Source: Olleya marilimosa CAM030 (lineage in GTDB: Bacteria; Bacteroidota; Bacteroidia; Flavobacteriales; Flavobacteriaceae). Taken from it: DNA of 64,000 nucleotides. Location of the stretch: NCBI RefSeq assembly GCF_000518485.1, contig NZ_JADR01000005.1:124001-188000 (forward strand), written 5' to 3'. A program made the position numbers and the translations under genes. Below, in pieces: positions 8,900 to 16,516 of the stretch; the stretch's first letter is position 1; every line of letters starts with the position of its first letter. Below the pieces are notes generated by a model that worked only from the letters and a program-made list of their open reading frames with translations, did not search any database and had not been told where the DNA came from.

Positions 8900-9515
8900 A
8901 TCACATAAAAAAGTACTTGTAATGGACTTGGATGGTACGTTGTATAGCGTTAATACCTTTCATTTTTTTATCAAATATTTGGTGCGTTTTAGTTTAATAA
9001 CTTTTAATGTAAAATTGCTTTTTACTCTTATAAAAGCCATGATTTTTAGAGTTTTTAGAGTTATTAATCATTCAAAAATGAAATTTATAATCTTAAAAGC
9101 TGTTAAGGGAAATGATAAAATAAACTGTAAGGCTTTTGTGTCTAGTTTGTCAAAATATAAAAATCAATTACAAATAATGGAAGGTGCCACTTTTGATATT
9201 AAAGTATTAGCAACAGCAGCACCAAACTGCTACTCAAAAATCATTGCTTTACAAGAAGGATTTGATGTTTGTTTGGCAACTAATACTCCAATAAATAACT
9301 ATCAACAAGATTTTGAAAATGTAAAAGAAGTTAAAAAACAGTCTGTTATCAATTATTTACAATCATTAGGCATAGAACATGTGGATACTATTGTAACAGA
9401 TCATTACGATGATTTACCTTTAATTAAGATAGCTAAGCAAGTAATTTTAGTAAATCCTAGTAAACAGACACAAAATATCCTGAAACAAAACCAAATATTT
9501 TTTAATATTGTATAA
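8880..9515 (+). CDS. HAD-superfamily phosphatase
   Basis: 211 residues. KVLVMDLDGTLYSV (about 11-24) carries the nucleophile Asp and the acid/base Asp of HAD hydrolases, LATNTP is motif II, and VTDHYDDLPLI (about 175) is the acidic motif IV binding Mg2+. A helical cap with hydrophobic stretches (FHFFIKYLVRFSLITFNVKLLFTLIKAMIF, 25-55) suggests membrane association. The start overlaps the preceding gene by 20 bp; the next methionine would remove the nucleophile motif, so the start is secure. In context it may remove the 5-phosphate from a newly added ribosyl unit, as the phosphatase domain does in ribofuranose capsule enzymes. Confidence 0.78.
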   Translation: MIINSNKSHKKVLVMDLDGTLYSVNTFHFFIKYLVRFSLITFNVKLLFTLIKAMIFRVFRVINHSKMKFIILKAVKGNDKINCKAFVSSLSKYKNQLQIMEGATFDIKVLATAAPNCYSKIIALQEGFDVCLATNTPINNYQQDFENVKEVKKQSVINYLQSLGIEHVDTIVTDHYDDLPLIKIAKQVILVNPSKQTQNILKQNQIFFNIV

Positions 9516-9585
9516 TAAAAATGCTATTAACGTTTTTTTAAGTTGATGTTTTAAACTTATTTAATCGTTTGATTGATTTTTTTAT

Positions 9586-9593
9586 TAATTTTG
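9586..9593 (+). promoter_or_regulatory. -7 promoter box for the E2 gene (TAATTTTG)
   Basis: Exact TAnnTTTG box 37 bp before the ATG. A TTG lies at 9569-9571, closer than the usual 18-19 bp, so the -33 element is uncertain. Confidence 0.55.
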
Positions 9594-9630
9594 CAATTCA
9601 ACACAGTAAAAAGACTATTAGATTATTAAT

Positions 9631-10944
9631 ATGGCAAGATTTGAACTTAAATTACCAAAAATGGGAGAGAGCGTTGCAGAAGCAACGATTACCTCATGGT
9701 TAAAAGAAGTTGGTGACACTATAGAAGCAGACGAGGCAGTTTTAGAAATTGCAACAGATAAAGTAGACAGCGAAGTACCTAGTGAGGTTGACGGTGTTTT
9801 AGTAGAAGTACTATTTAATGTGGACGATGTGGTTCAGGTTGGTCAAACCATAGCTATAATTGAAACAGAAGGAGAAGGAGACACTGCAACCGAAACTGTT
9901 AAGCAAGACAGTAGTCCTGCTCCAGAACCAGAAGCAGTAAAAGAAGTATCCAAAACGGTTGAAGTGGCGCAACAAGCAGCAGCTCCAATAGCATCAAACG
10001 ATGATCGTTTTTATTCGCCATTAGTAAAAAATATGGCTAAAGCAGAAGGGATTTCACAATCAGAACTAGATGCAATTACTGGAACAGGAAAAGATGGTCG
10101 TGTTACAAAAAACGATATGGTTACTTATCTAGAAAATAGAAGTAGTCAACCAGCTAAAGCAGCAGCGCAACCTGCTACTTCAGCACCTGCACCAAAACAA
10201 CAAGCTAAACCTCAGGCACCAATGCAAGTTGCTGCAGGAGACGAAGTTATTGAAATGACTAGAATGGGTAAATTAATTGCTCATCATATGGTAGAGTCTA
10301 CTCAAACTAGTGCACACGTACAAAGTTTTATTGAGGCAGATGTTACTAATATCTGGAATTGGCGTAAAAAAGTTAAGGATAGTTTTGCAAAACGTGAAGG
10401 TCAAAACTTAACCTTTACTCCAATATTTATGGAAGCTATTGCTAAGGCATTACGCGACCATCCAATGATGAATATTTCTGTTCAAGGAGATAAGATTATC
10501 AAAAAGAAAAATATTAACCTTGGTATGGCTGCAGCTTTACCAGATGGTAATTTAATTGTTCCTGTTATTAAAAATGCAGATCAATTAAACTTAGTGGGTA
10601 TGACTAAGCAAGTAAATGACTTAGCTGGACGTGCTAGAGATGGTAAGTTAGCACCAGATGATATCCAAGGTGGAACGTATACTGTAACTAACGTTGGTAC
10701 GTTTGGAAGTATAATGGGTACTCCAATTATTAATCAACCACAAGTTGGTATTTTAGCTTTAGGAGCAATTCGTAAAGTCCCTGCAGTTATTGAAACACCA
10801 GAAGGCGATTTTATCGGAATTCGTTACAAGATGTATTTATCGCACAGTTATGACCATAGAGTTGTAAATGGAGCATTAGGAGGACAGTTTGTTAAATCTG
10901 TCAAAGATTACTTAGAATCTTGGGATAAAAACAGAGAGATTTAA
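9631..10944 (+). CDS. 2-oxo acid dehydrogenase E2 (dihydrolipoamide acyltransferase)
   Basis: 437 residues, core subunit of a 2-oxo acid dehydrogenase complex, probably branched-chain or pyruvate type. One lipoyl domain (1-78) carries the lipoylated Lys44 in EIATDKVDSE. An Ala/Pro/Gln-rich linker leads to the E3-binding domain (about 128-165, YSPLVKNMAKAEGISQSELDAI), a second linker and the catalytic domain (about 205-437). The active-site motif reads SYDHRVVNG: the His is present, but the Asp usual in the HxxxDG motif is Asn. E1 and E3 genes are not adjacent. Its own promoter and a strong terminator bracket it. Confidence 0.92.
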   Translation: MARFELKLPKMGESVAEATITSWLKEVGDTIEADEAVLEIATDKVDSEVPSEVDGVLVEVLFNVDDVVQVGQTIAIIETEGEGDTATETVKQDSSPAPEPEAVKEVSKTVEVAQQAAAPIASNDDRFYSPLVKNMAKAEGISQSELDAITGTGKDGRVTKNDMVTYLENRSSQPAKAAAQPATSAPAPKQQAKPQAPMQVAAGDEVIEMTRMGKLIAHHMVESTQTSAHVQSFIEADVTNIWNWRKKVKDSFAKREGQNLTFTPIFMEAIAKALRDHPMMNISVQGDKIIKKKNINLGMAAALPDGNLIVPVIKNADQLNLVGMTKQVNDLAGRARDGKLAPDDIQGGTYTVTNVGTFGSIMGTPIINQPQVGILALGAIRKVPAVIETPEGDFIGIRYKMYLSHSYDHRVVNGALGGQFVKSVKDYLESWDKNREI

Positions 10945-10965
10945 ATAACATAAAGTATTTTATAA

Positions 10966-10997
10966 AAAAAAGCACAATCATTTGATTGTGCTTTTTT
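10966..10997. terminator. Bidirectional terminator between E2 and the small membrane genes
   Basis: AAAAAAGCACAATC with its perfect complement around a 4-nt loop, with T runs on both strands. It serves the E2 gene (plus) and probably the three-gene minus-strand run ending at 11033. Confidence 0.9.
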
Positions 10998-11032
10998 GTG
11001 TTTAATTACATTAGGTTATAATAGTACGCATC

Positions 11033-11332
11033 TTATAAATGTGACCATAGCATGTAGGCTAAAAATAGCAGATGGACAAGTAATGTGATTTTGGCAAACC
11101 GTTTTAAATTTGGTTTATGTATCCAAATGGTAGAAACTATAGAGGTTAGTGTTAAAACAACTAACGTTATGTCTAGTTGGTTAATGTTTTTAAAAAGATT
11201 AAACCAACCGTTTAAAAAAGAAAGCTGTCTATCCGTTTGATTACTAATAGTATTAAAAACAAATATCCAGGCACCTATATAAGACACATTTAATAACGTG
11301 ACTAAGCCAGAAAACAGTCTGTTAAGCCTCAT
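11033..11332 (-). CDS. Small membrane protein of unknown function
   Basis: 99 residues; I do not recognise a family. About three hydrophobic segments are visible (SGLVTLLNVSYIGAWIFVF near 8-26, LDITLVVLTLTSIVSTIWI near 53-71, and ITLLVHLLFLAYMLW at the C-terminus). A basic patch (HKPNLKRFAK) separates the last two. It follows the 11336 gene by 3 bp and is likely co-translated with it. Confidence 0.6.
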   Translation of the reverse strand: MRLNRLFSGLVTLLNVSYIGAWIFVFNTISNQTDRQLSFLNGWFNLFKNINQLDITLVVLTLTSIVSTIWIHKPNLKRFAKITLLVHLLFLAYMLWSHL

Positions 11333-11335
11333 AAC

Positions 11336-11761
11336 TTATTTATTAGTTGTATTGTCGGTAATAATTTTTATTAATTGATCAGTATCAGATGTGTTTGTAT
11401 TACTCAGGTCTACAGTAAACGTGTTGTCTATTTGGTGGACCGTTAAGTTATTATTTTCAAACGTATGATATTTAACTTTTGAAAAAGTCAATCGGTGTTC
11501 TTTAAAATAACTATTAATTCGAATAGTCATTCCTAATTTGTTCCATTGCACATAGTTTTTTCTAAAAACTTTATTCAAAAAATAAAGTGTAAAAAGCATG
11601 TATCCAAAACGTTGTATTCTTTTAGTCCAAACGTCATCAATTGCATCAATAGCTTGAAAAATAAAACCTGAAAAGATGCATAACAGGGCCACTATAAAAA
11701 CAGTTTTAGATAACCACGAACTCTTAAAATTAGAAAGGTTGTCAAAGTATATTTTTTTCAT
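11336..11761 (-). CDS. Membrane-anchored protein of unknown function
   Basis: 141 residues. Two hydrophobic segments (WLSKTVFIVALLCIFSGFIFQAI near 15-37 and FGYMLFTLYFLNKVF near 52-66) precede a soluble part with a PH-like beta-strand pattern (IRINSYFKEHRLTFSKVKYHTFENNNLTVH). No named family recognised. It lies 48 bp after the glutaredoxin-like gene and 3 bp before the next, so the three form a likely operon. Confidence 0.6.
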   Translation of the reverse strand: MKKIYFDNLSNFKSSWLSKTVFIVALLCIFSGFIFQAIDAIDDVWTKRIQRFGYMLFTLYFLNKVFRKNYVQWNKLGMTIRINSYFKEHRLTFSKVKYHTFENNNLTVHQIDNTFTVDLSNTNTSDTDQLIKIITDNTTNK

Positions 11762-11809
11762 ACTAGGATAAGAATAATTAATTTAAAACCAATTAGGCAG
11801 CAGTTTTTG

Positions 11810-12454
11810 TTAATTTAGTCCTTCGCGTAAAGCTTGAATAAACTCGTCTAAACCAGTGATATTGTTGTAAAGTTTGTCTTCAATCTTTAAAATAGGGATC
11901 TGATTAAAGTCGCTTTTAGGCTTAATGGCTTTAAATTCTTCAATTATTTTATCATAATTTACGGTGTCCTTATCTAAATTGTATTCAGTGTAATTAATTT
12001 TGTTTTTTGTTAGTATGTGTTTAGCATCAGGACAAATTGTACAATCGTCTTTAGTATATAGAATGACGTTTTTGTTGTTTAATGCTCTGTCTAATTTAAA
12101 GTCTATTATTTCAAAGTCTTTATCAATTTCTAAACTGTAAGACACCTCGTTAACCACTAATATATAGGTGTATTTTCCTTCGGTATTATTTAGCTTTACC
12201 ATCGTTAATACACGTTTTTTACTTTTACCAGGAATAGTCTCTAAAATCGGACGCTCACTACTACGTCTAAAATCATTAGTTTCAACTTTTAAAAAAACAT
12301 CATAGGATATGGAGTCGGTATTTTCAATATAAAGCTCATAACGTTTTCCTTTTACCTCTTCTTTTAAAGAAACATGTTTGTGATTGTTTTGAGAATAAAC
12401 AGTCATAGTAGTAAAAGTGATAAACAGCAGTATAAGGTTTCTAATCATTTTCAA
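11810..12454 (-). CDS. Exported glutaredoxin/thioredoxin-fold protein
   Basis: 214 residues. A signal peptide (MKMIRNLILLFITFTTMTVYSQ) is followed by a beta-rich domain (about 25-110), and then a glutaredoxin-like domain beginning VILYTKDDCTICPDAKHIL: the CTIC pair is in the redox CxxC position and the later QIPILKI segment gives the cis-Pro. The 10-residue-longer C-terminal helix matches the family. Export implies a periplasmic thiol role, unusual for glutaredoxins, which normally use cytosolic glutathione. The organism makes bacillithiol (bshC at 22631), but whether this protein uses it is unknown. First gene of the minus-strand trio. Confidence 0.7.
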   Translation of the reverse strand: MKMIRNLILLFITFTTMTVYSQNNHKHVSLKEEVKGKRYELYIENTDSISYDVFLKVETNDFRRSSERPILETIPGKSKKRVLTMVKLNNTEGKYTYILVVNEVSYSLEIDKDFEIIDFKLDRALNNKNVILYTKDDCTICPDAKHILTKNKINYTEYNLDKDTVNYDKIIEEFKAIKPKSDFNQIPILKIEDKLYNNITGLDEFIQALREGLN

Positions 12455-12486
12455 AGTATTACAAAGTAAAAGTAACAGATTAGAAT

Positions 12487-12494
12487 TATATTTG
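12487..12494 (+). promoter_or_regulatory. -7 promoter box for the exonuclease operon (TATATTTG)
   Basis: Exact TAnnTTTG box 26 bp before the ATG at 12521, in the 66-bp divergent spacer. No TTG at the expected -33 position. Confidence 0.6.
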
Positions 12495-12520
12495 CATAAA
12501 CCATACCAATAAATTCTTTT

Positions 12521-13294
12521 ATGTCATTAAACTTAACAAAACCAATTTGCTTTTTCGATTTAGAAACTACAGGAGTCAATATTACCAACGATAGGGTCGT
12601 AGAGATTTCTATATTAAAAGTGTTTCCTAACGGAAATAAAGAGAGTAAAACCTGGTTAGTTAATCCAGAAATGCCAATTCCAGCTGTGGTGTCTGCAATT
12701 CATGGTGTTACAGACGAAAGAGTAGCCAACGAGCCTACATTTAAGCAATTAGCACCAGAGATTAATGCGATGATTAAAGATGCAGATTTAGCAGGCTTTA
12801 ATTCTAACCGTTTTGATATTCCGCTTTTAGCGGAAGAAATGCTACGCGCAGATTTAGACTTTGACATGAAAGGTCGTGTTGCTGTAGATGTGCAAACAAT
12901 TTTTCATAAAATGGAACAACGTACTTTAGGTGCAGCGTATAAGTTTTATTGCGATAAAAGTTTAGAAAATGCTCACACTGCAGAAGCAGATACATTAGCA
13001 ACCTATGAGGTTTTAAAAGCTCAGGTAGAACGCTATGACGAGCTTGAAAATGACACGAAATTTTTAGCCGAGTTTAGCTCACGCAAAAAATTTGCTGATT
13101 TTGCAGGTTTTATAAGTTATGACAAGGAAGGCAAAGAAGTGTTTTCGTTTGGAAAGCATAAAGGTAAATTAGTAACAGAAGTCCTTGATAAAGAGCCTGG
13201 ATATTTTGGTTGGCTGCTTAATGCAGATTTTCCGTTGTACACTAAAAAAGTGTTGACAGCAATAAAATTAAGAGCTTTAAATAATAAATTTTAA
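12521..13294 (+). CDS. DEDDh 3'-5' exonuclease with C-terminal DUF3820-like domain
   Basis: 257 residues. The N-terminal two thirds are an RNase T/DnaQ-type exonuclease: FFDLETTG (first Asp and Glu), GFNSNRFDIPLL (second Asp) and AHTAEADTLATYEV (the catalytic His and last Asp of DEDDh). The C-terminal 60 residues (FSFGKHKGKLVTEVLDKEPGYFGWLL) match the small DUF3820/QSregVF fold also found as a separate protein at 29883. Such fusions are common in Bacteroidota; the target may be DNA or RNA. A palindromic repeat at 12819-12835 is read in frame as Pro-Leu-Leu-Ala-Glu between the exonuclease motifs. It leads a run of closely spaced genes (3-4 bp gaps) to cinA. Confidence 0.85.
   Translation: MSLNLTKPICFFDLETTGVNITNDRVVEISILKVFPNGNKESKTWLVNPEMPIPAVVSAIHGVTDERVANEPTFKQLAPEINAMIKDADLAGFNSNRFDIPLLAEEMLRADLDFDMKGRVAVDVQTIFHKMEQRTLGAAYKFYCDKSLENAHTAEADTLATYEVLKAQVERYDELENDTKFLAEFSSRKKFADFAGFISYDKEGKEVFSFGKHKGKLVTEVLDKEPGYFGWLLNADFPLYTKKVLTAIKLRALNNKF
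12819..12835. repeat. Short palindromic repeat inside the exonuclease gene
   Basis: TTCCGCT-TTT-AGCGGAA, 7-bp perfect arms with a 3-nt loop, in frame in the coding sequence. Related to the copy at 45701; it may instead be a chance product of the codons for FDIPLLAEE. Confidence 0.5.
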
Positions 13295-13297
13295 AAT

Positions 13298-13909
13298 ATG
13301 AAATTAATTTGTATAGGTCGTAACTACACAGATCATATCAAAGAATTAGAAAACGAAAAACCTACAGATCCAGTAGTGTTTATTAAGTCTGATAATGCCA
13401 TACTTTTAAAAAAACAACCTTTTTTTATTCCAGATTTTTCAAACGATGTGCATCATGAAGTTGAGGTTTTAGTTAAAATAACAAAATTAGGAAAACACAT
13501 TGATAAAAAGTTTGCACATAAATATTATGATCAACTAAGTGTAGGGATAGATTTTACTGCGCGTGATTTACAAAAACAATTAAAAGAAAAAGGTTTACCA
13601 TGGGAAAAAGCTAAATCTTTTGATGGAGCAGCAGTGATTGGTGATTGGATTGATAAATCAGAATTTTCTGACGTCGATAATTTGAATTTTAGATTAGAAA
13701 AAAATTCAAGTGTGGTTCAAACCGCAAACACAAGCTTAATGTTGTGGAAAATTGACGAATTGATTGAATATGTGTCAAAATATTTTACTTTAAAGATTGG
13801 AGATATTATATTTACGGGAACACCTTCAGGAGTTGGCAAGGTAGTTGCCAATGATAAATTAAAAGGTTATCTAGAAGATAAAGAACTATTTTCTATAACA
13901 GTTAAATAA
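13298..13909 (+). CDS. Fumarylacetoacetate hydrolase family protein
   Basis: 203 residues, the size of single-domain FAH/HpcE enzymes. The start MKLICIGRNYTDHIKELEN, the metal-binding HHEVEVLVKI, the GIDFTARDLQ and the C-terminal GDIIFTGTPSGVGKV segments are diagnostic; the Glu pair and Asp coordinate Mg2+. Members act as acylpyruvases, oxaloacetate tautomerases or decarboxylases; which one cannot be told. It sits 3 bp after the exonuclease stop codon and 3 bp before the Hpt gene. Confidence 0.88.
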   Translation: MKLICIGRNYTDHIKELENEKPTDPVVFIKSDNAILLKKQPFFIPDFSNDVHHEVEVLVKITKLGKHIDKKFAHKYYDQLSVGIDFTARDLQKQLKEKGLPWEKAKSFDGAAVIGDWIDKSEFSDVDNLNFRLEKNSSVVQTANTSLMLWKIDELIEYVSKYFTLKIGDIIFTGTPSGVGKVVANDKLKGYLEDKELFSITVK

Positions 13910-13912
13910 TAC

Positions 13913-14254
13913 ATGGAACAATATTACAAACTTCATAGGCTAAAAGAATTAGCAGACGACGATCAAGAGTTTATTTTAGCTTTAGCTTCAACTTTTATAG
14001 ATGAAGTACCAAGTGATGCTAAAGTGCTTAAATTAGCAGTAGAAAATAAAAATTATCTATTGACGTATCAAACAGCACACAAAATGAAACCTACAGTAGA
14101 TATGTTTGAGTTAGGTATTTTAGACGATATAATTGAGGTGCAAGATTGGGGTAAATTTGAAAAAAAAGAGATCGATATTACTGATAAATTAAACATCGTT
14201 TTAGACGCTATTGATAAAGCAACTAACGAGATTATTCAAGATTTTAATTTATAA
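13913..14254 (+). CDS. Hpt-domain phosphotransfer protein
   Basis: 113 residues, four-helix. The segment FILALASTFIDEVPSDAKVLKLAVENKNY followed by TYQTAHKMKPTVDMFEL matches histidine phosphotransfer domains, with the phospho-acceptor His in AHKMKP. It would relay phosphate between a hybrid kinase and a response regulator, none of which is encoded here. Its stop codon overlaps the cinA start by one base (TAATG). Confidence 0.8.
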   Translation: MEQYYKLHRLKELADDDQEFILALASTFIDEVPSDAKVLKLAVENKNYLLTYQTAHKMKPTVDMFELGILDDIIEVQDWGKFEKKEIDITDKLNIVLDAIDKATNEIIQDFNL

Positions 14255-15504
14255 TGCAAGCAGAAATAATTACTATTGGTGACGAGATTTTAATTGGACA
14301 AATAGTAGACACAAACTCAGCATTTATAGGTAAAGCACTAAACTCTATTGGTGTTTCTGTTTATCAAATAACCTCTATTCAAGATGATAGAGAGCACTTG
14401 TTAAAAGCGTTTGCTGAAGCAGAAAATAATGCAGATATTATCATTATAACAGGTGGATTAGGTCCAACCAAAGATGATATTACAAAACATACTTTAGCAG
14501 ATTATTTTGAAGATACTTTAGTGCAAAATGATCAAGTTTTACAACACGTAGAACAATTATTTAAAAAGTATATCAATCAACCTATTTCCGAAATAAATAA
14601 AAAACAAGCATTAGTGCCAACTAAGGCAAAAGTGCTAATGAATAAGTTTGGGACAGCTCCAGGAATGTGGTTAGAAAAAGGAAACAAAACCTTTGTTTCT
14701 TTACCAGGTGTGCCATACGAGATGAAGGCTTTAATAGATAATGAAGTCCTTCCTAACTTAATCAAAAAATATAAGCGACCATACATTTTGCATAAAACTA
14801 TACTAACTTATGGTTTAGGCGAAAGCATTATAGCAGAACGTATAGAAGCAATAGAAGACACACTTCCAAAACATATTAAATTAGCCTATTTACCAAGTTT
14901 AGGTAAAGTAAGATTGCGTTTGTCAGGAAAAGGAGAGGACGAAGCTAATTTAGCGTTGGATATTCAGTCTCAAATAGATAAAATACTACCATTAATTCAA
15001 GATGTTTTTGTTGGATTTCAAGATAACGATGAAGGTTTAGAGCAAAGTATCGCTAGGCAATTAACAAAAAAAGGACAAACATTAGCGTTAGCAGAAAGTT
15101 GTACAGGTGGAAAATTAGCCGAACAATTTACGTCACATGCAGGCGCATCAGCATTTTTTAAAGGCGCAATTGTTAGTTATGCCACACAGACTAAAATTGA
15201 TCTTTTGGGTGTGTCAGAAGAGGTTATAAATCAGAAATCTGTGGTCAGTTTAGAGGTTGCAGAAGCTATGGCAACCAATATTAGAAAAATAATTAAAACA
15301 GATTATGCTGTTGCTACAACAGGTAATGCTGGACCAACAAAAGGAGACTCAGACGCAGAGGTTGGAACAGTTTTTATAGCAATAGCTTCAAAAAACGGAG
15401 TAAAAGCTTACGAATTTAACATGGGAAACCATAGAGAACGCGTAATAAATAAAACAGTAAATAAGGCTTTAGAGTTGCTTCAAAAAGAAATTTTTGAAAA
15501 TTAA
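14254..15504 (+). CDS. cinA: CinA family nicotinamide-nucleotide amidohydrolase
   Basis: 416 residues, full length. The N-terminal MoaB/Mog-like domain (1-170) has EIITIGDEILIGQIVDTNS and the TGGLGPTKDD phosphate loop; the C-terminal domain (about 255-416) is the NMN deamidase PncC type with LALAESCTGGKLAEQ and ATTGNAGPTKGD. The enzyme recycles NMN and, in some bacteria, cleaves ADP-ribose; it was first named for competence. The one-base overlap with Hpt indicates coupled translation. Last gene of the 12521-15504 run before the ribosomal cluster. Confidence 0.93.
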   Translation: MQAEIITIGDEILIGQIVDTNSAFIGKALNSIGVSVYQITSIQDDREHLLKAFAEAENNADIIIITGGLGPTKDDITKHTLADYFEDTLVQNDQVLQHVEQLFKKYINQPISEINKKQALVPTKAKVLMNKFGTAPGMWLEKGNKTFVSLPGVPYEMKALIDNEVLPNLIKKYKRPYILHKTILTYGLGESIIAERIEAIEDTLPKHIKLAYLPSLGKVRLRLSGKGEDEANLALDIQSQIDKILPLIQDVFVGFQDNDEGLEQSIARQLTKKGQTLALAESCTGGKLAEQFTSHAGASAFFKGAIVSYATQTKIDLLGVSEEVINQKSVVSLEVAEAMATNIRKIIKTDYAVATTGNAGPTKGDSDAEVGTVFIAIASKNGVKAYEFNMGNHRERVINKTVNKALELLQKEIFEN

Positions 15505-15515
15505 TTATTTAGCTA

Positions 15516-15545
15516 TTGCCAAATAGTAAATAATTAGTATATTTG
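15516..15545 (+). promoter_or_regulatory. Promoter of the rpmB-rpmG-DUF4295 cluster
   Basis: A TTG at 15516-15518 and an exact TATATTTG box at 15538-15545 are 19 bp apart, the standard Bacteroidota arrangement. The rpmB ATG is 41 bp further on. Confidence 0.8.
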
Positions 15546-15586
15546 CACCTCGATTTTTAATAACATATTTTTAAAGTTATAAAGTA

Positions 15587-15823
15587 ATGTCAAGAGTTTG
15601 TGAACTTACAGGAAAGAAGGCGATGGTTGGAAACAACGTGTCTCACGCGATGAATAGAACAAAGCGTACATTTGATGCTAATTTGATAAAAAAGCGTTTT
15701 TATCTTCCAGAAGAGGATAAGTGGGTAACTTTAAAAGTTTCTACATCAGCATTAAAAACAATCAACAAAATTGGTATTGCTGCTGCTTTGAAAAAAGCTA
15801 GAGCAAACGGATTTATAAAATAA
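15587..15823 (+). CDS. rpmB: 50S ribosomal protein L28
   Basis: 78 residues, complete. MSRVCELTGKKAMVGNNVSHAMN and the RTFDANLIKKRFYLPEE segment identify bL28; the length suits the Bacteroidota form. It is the first gene of a small cluster with L33 (27 bp downstream) and DUF4295, driven by the promoter at 15516. Confidence 0.97.
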   Translation: MSRVCELTGKKAMVGNNVSHAMNRTKRTFDANLIKKRFYLPEEDKWVTLKVSTSALKTINKIGIAAALKKARANGFIK

Positions 15824-15850
15824 TTACCCAATTAGGTAAATTAAAGTATT

Positions 15851-16033
15851 ATGGCAAAGAAAGGTAATAGAGTACAAGTAATATTAGAGTGCACAGAGCA
15901 TAAAGAGTCTGGAAAGCCAGGAACGTCTCGTTATATTACAACGAAGAACAAAAAGAACACTCCTGATAGAATGGAAATTAAAAAATTCAATCCTATCTTG
16001 AAGAAAATGACCGTACACAAAGAAATTAAATAA
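15851..16033 (+). CDS. rpmG: 50S ribosomal protein L33
   Basis: 60 residues, starting [28 protein letters not shown]. The usual Cys pairs of zinc-binding L33 are not present (a single Cys), so this is the zinc-independent type. The C-terminal [17 protein letters not shown] is standard. It is between L28 and DUF4295. Confidence 0.97.
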   Translation: MAKKGNRVQVILECTEHKESGKPGTSRYITTKNKKNTPDRMEIKKFNPILKKMTVHKEIK

Positions 16034-16067
16034 TATTCCCTTAAAGGAATACTAAAACATATAAGTC

Positions 16068-16220
16068 ATGGCAAAGAAAACCGTAGCATCTTTACAGACA
16101 TCGTCTAAAAGATTATCAAAAGCAATTAAAATGGTGAAATCTCCAAAAACTGGAGCTTACATGTTTGTTGAGTCAATCATGGCACCAGAATTAGTAAAAG
16201 ATTTCTTAGATAAGAAATAA
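16068..16220 (+). CDS. DUF4295 protein, probable Bacteroidota-specific ribosomal protein
   Basis: 50 residues starting MAKKTVASLQTSSKRLSKAIK and ending VKDFLDKK; very basic. The family is found almost only in Bacteroidota and always next to L33, as here (34 bp gap). Position, size, charge and the MAKK start strongly suggest a ribosomal component; I recall that the Flavobacterium johnsoniae ribosome structure revealed an extra protein called bL38, which may be this family, but I am not certain. A terminator follows 26 bp downstream. Confidence 0.85.
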   Translation: MAKKTVASLQTSSKRLSKAIKMVKSPKTGAYMFVESIMAPELVKDFLDKK

Positions 16221-16245
16221 TTTTACTTTATTTTAATATAGTATT

Positions 16246-16276
16246 AAGCTGCTTACCTTTGGAAAGTGGCTTTTTT
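16246..16276 (+). terminator. Terminator of the ribosomal cluster
   Basis: AAGCTGCTT pairs with AAGTGGCTT (two G-U pairs) and is followed by six Ts. The stretch 16277-16516 before ftsY holds only a weak hairpin (GATTCCT/AGGAATC at 16471-16488) in the likely ftsY leader. Confidence 0.75.
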
Positions 16277-16516
16277 GTTTTTAAAATATTACGTTACTTT
16301 ACATTATAAAAATATGACAATGTAGCAGTCTGATAAATTAGGCTTCATAATTGTTATGTTGGTAATAATATTAAGTGATTTATGTAATAACATACGCTTT
16401 ATTTAAAGTTGTAAAATATACTTTTATAAGGGATTGTGTCACATGTAATTATTACTGTATATTAAACCTGGATTCCTTTTTAGGAATCAGTACATAAACA
16501 AAAACAATAATTTGAA

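Noticed and set aside
16277-16516. Possible tRNA or riboswitch before ftsY
   Set aside because: No cloverleaf or conserved ligand-binding core; only a weak 7-bp hairpin.
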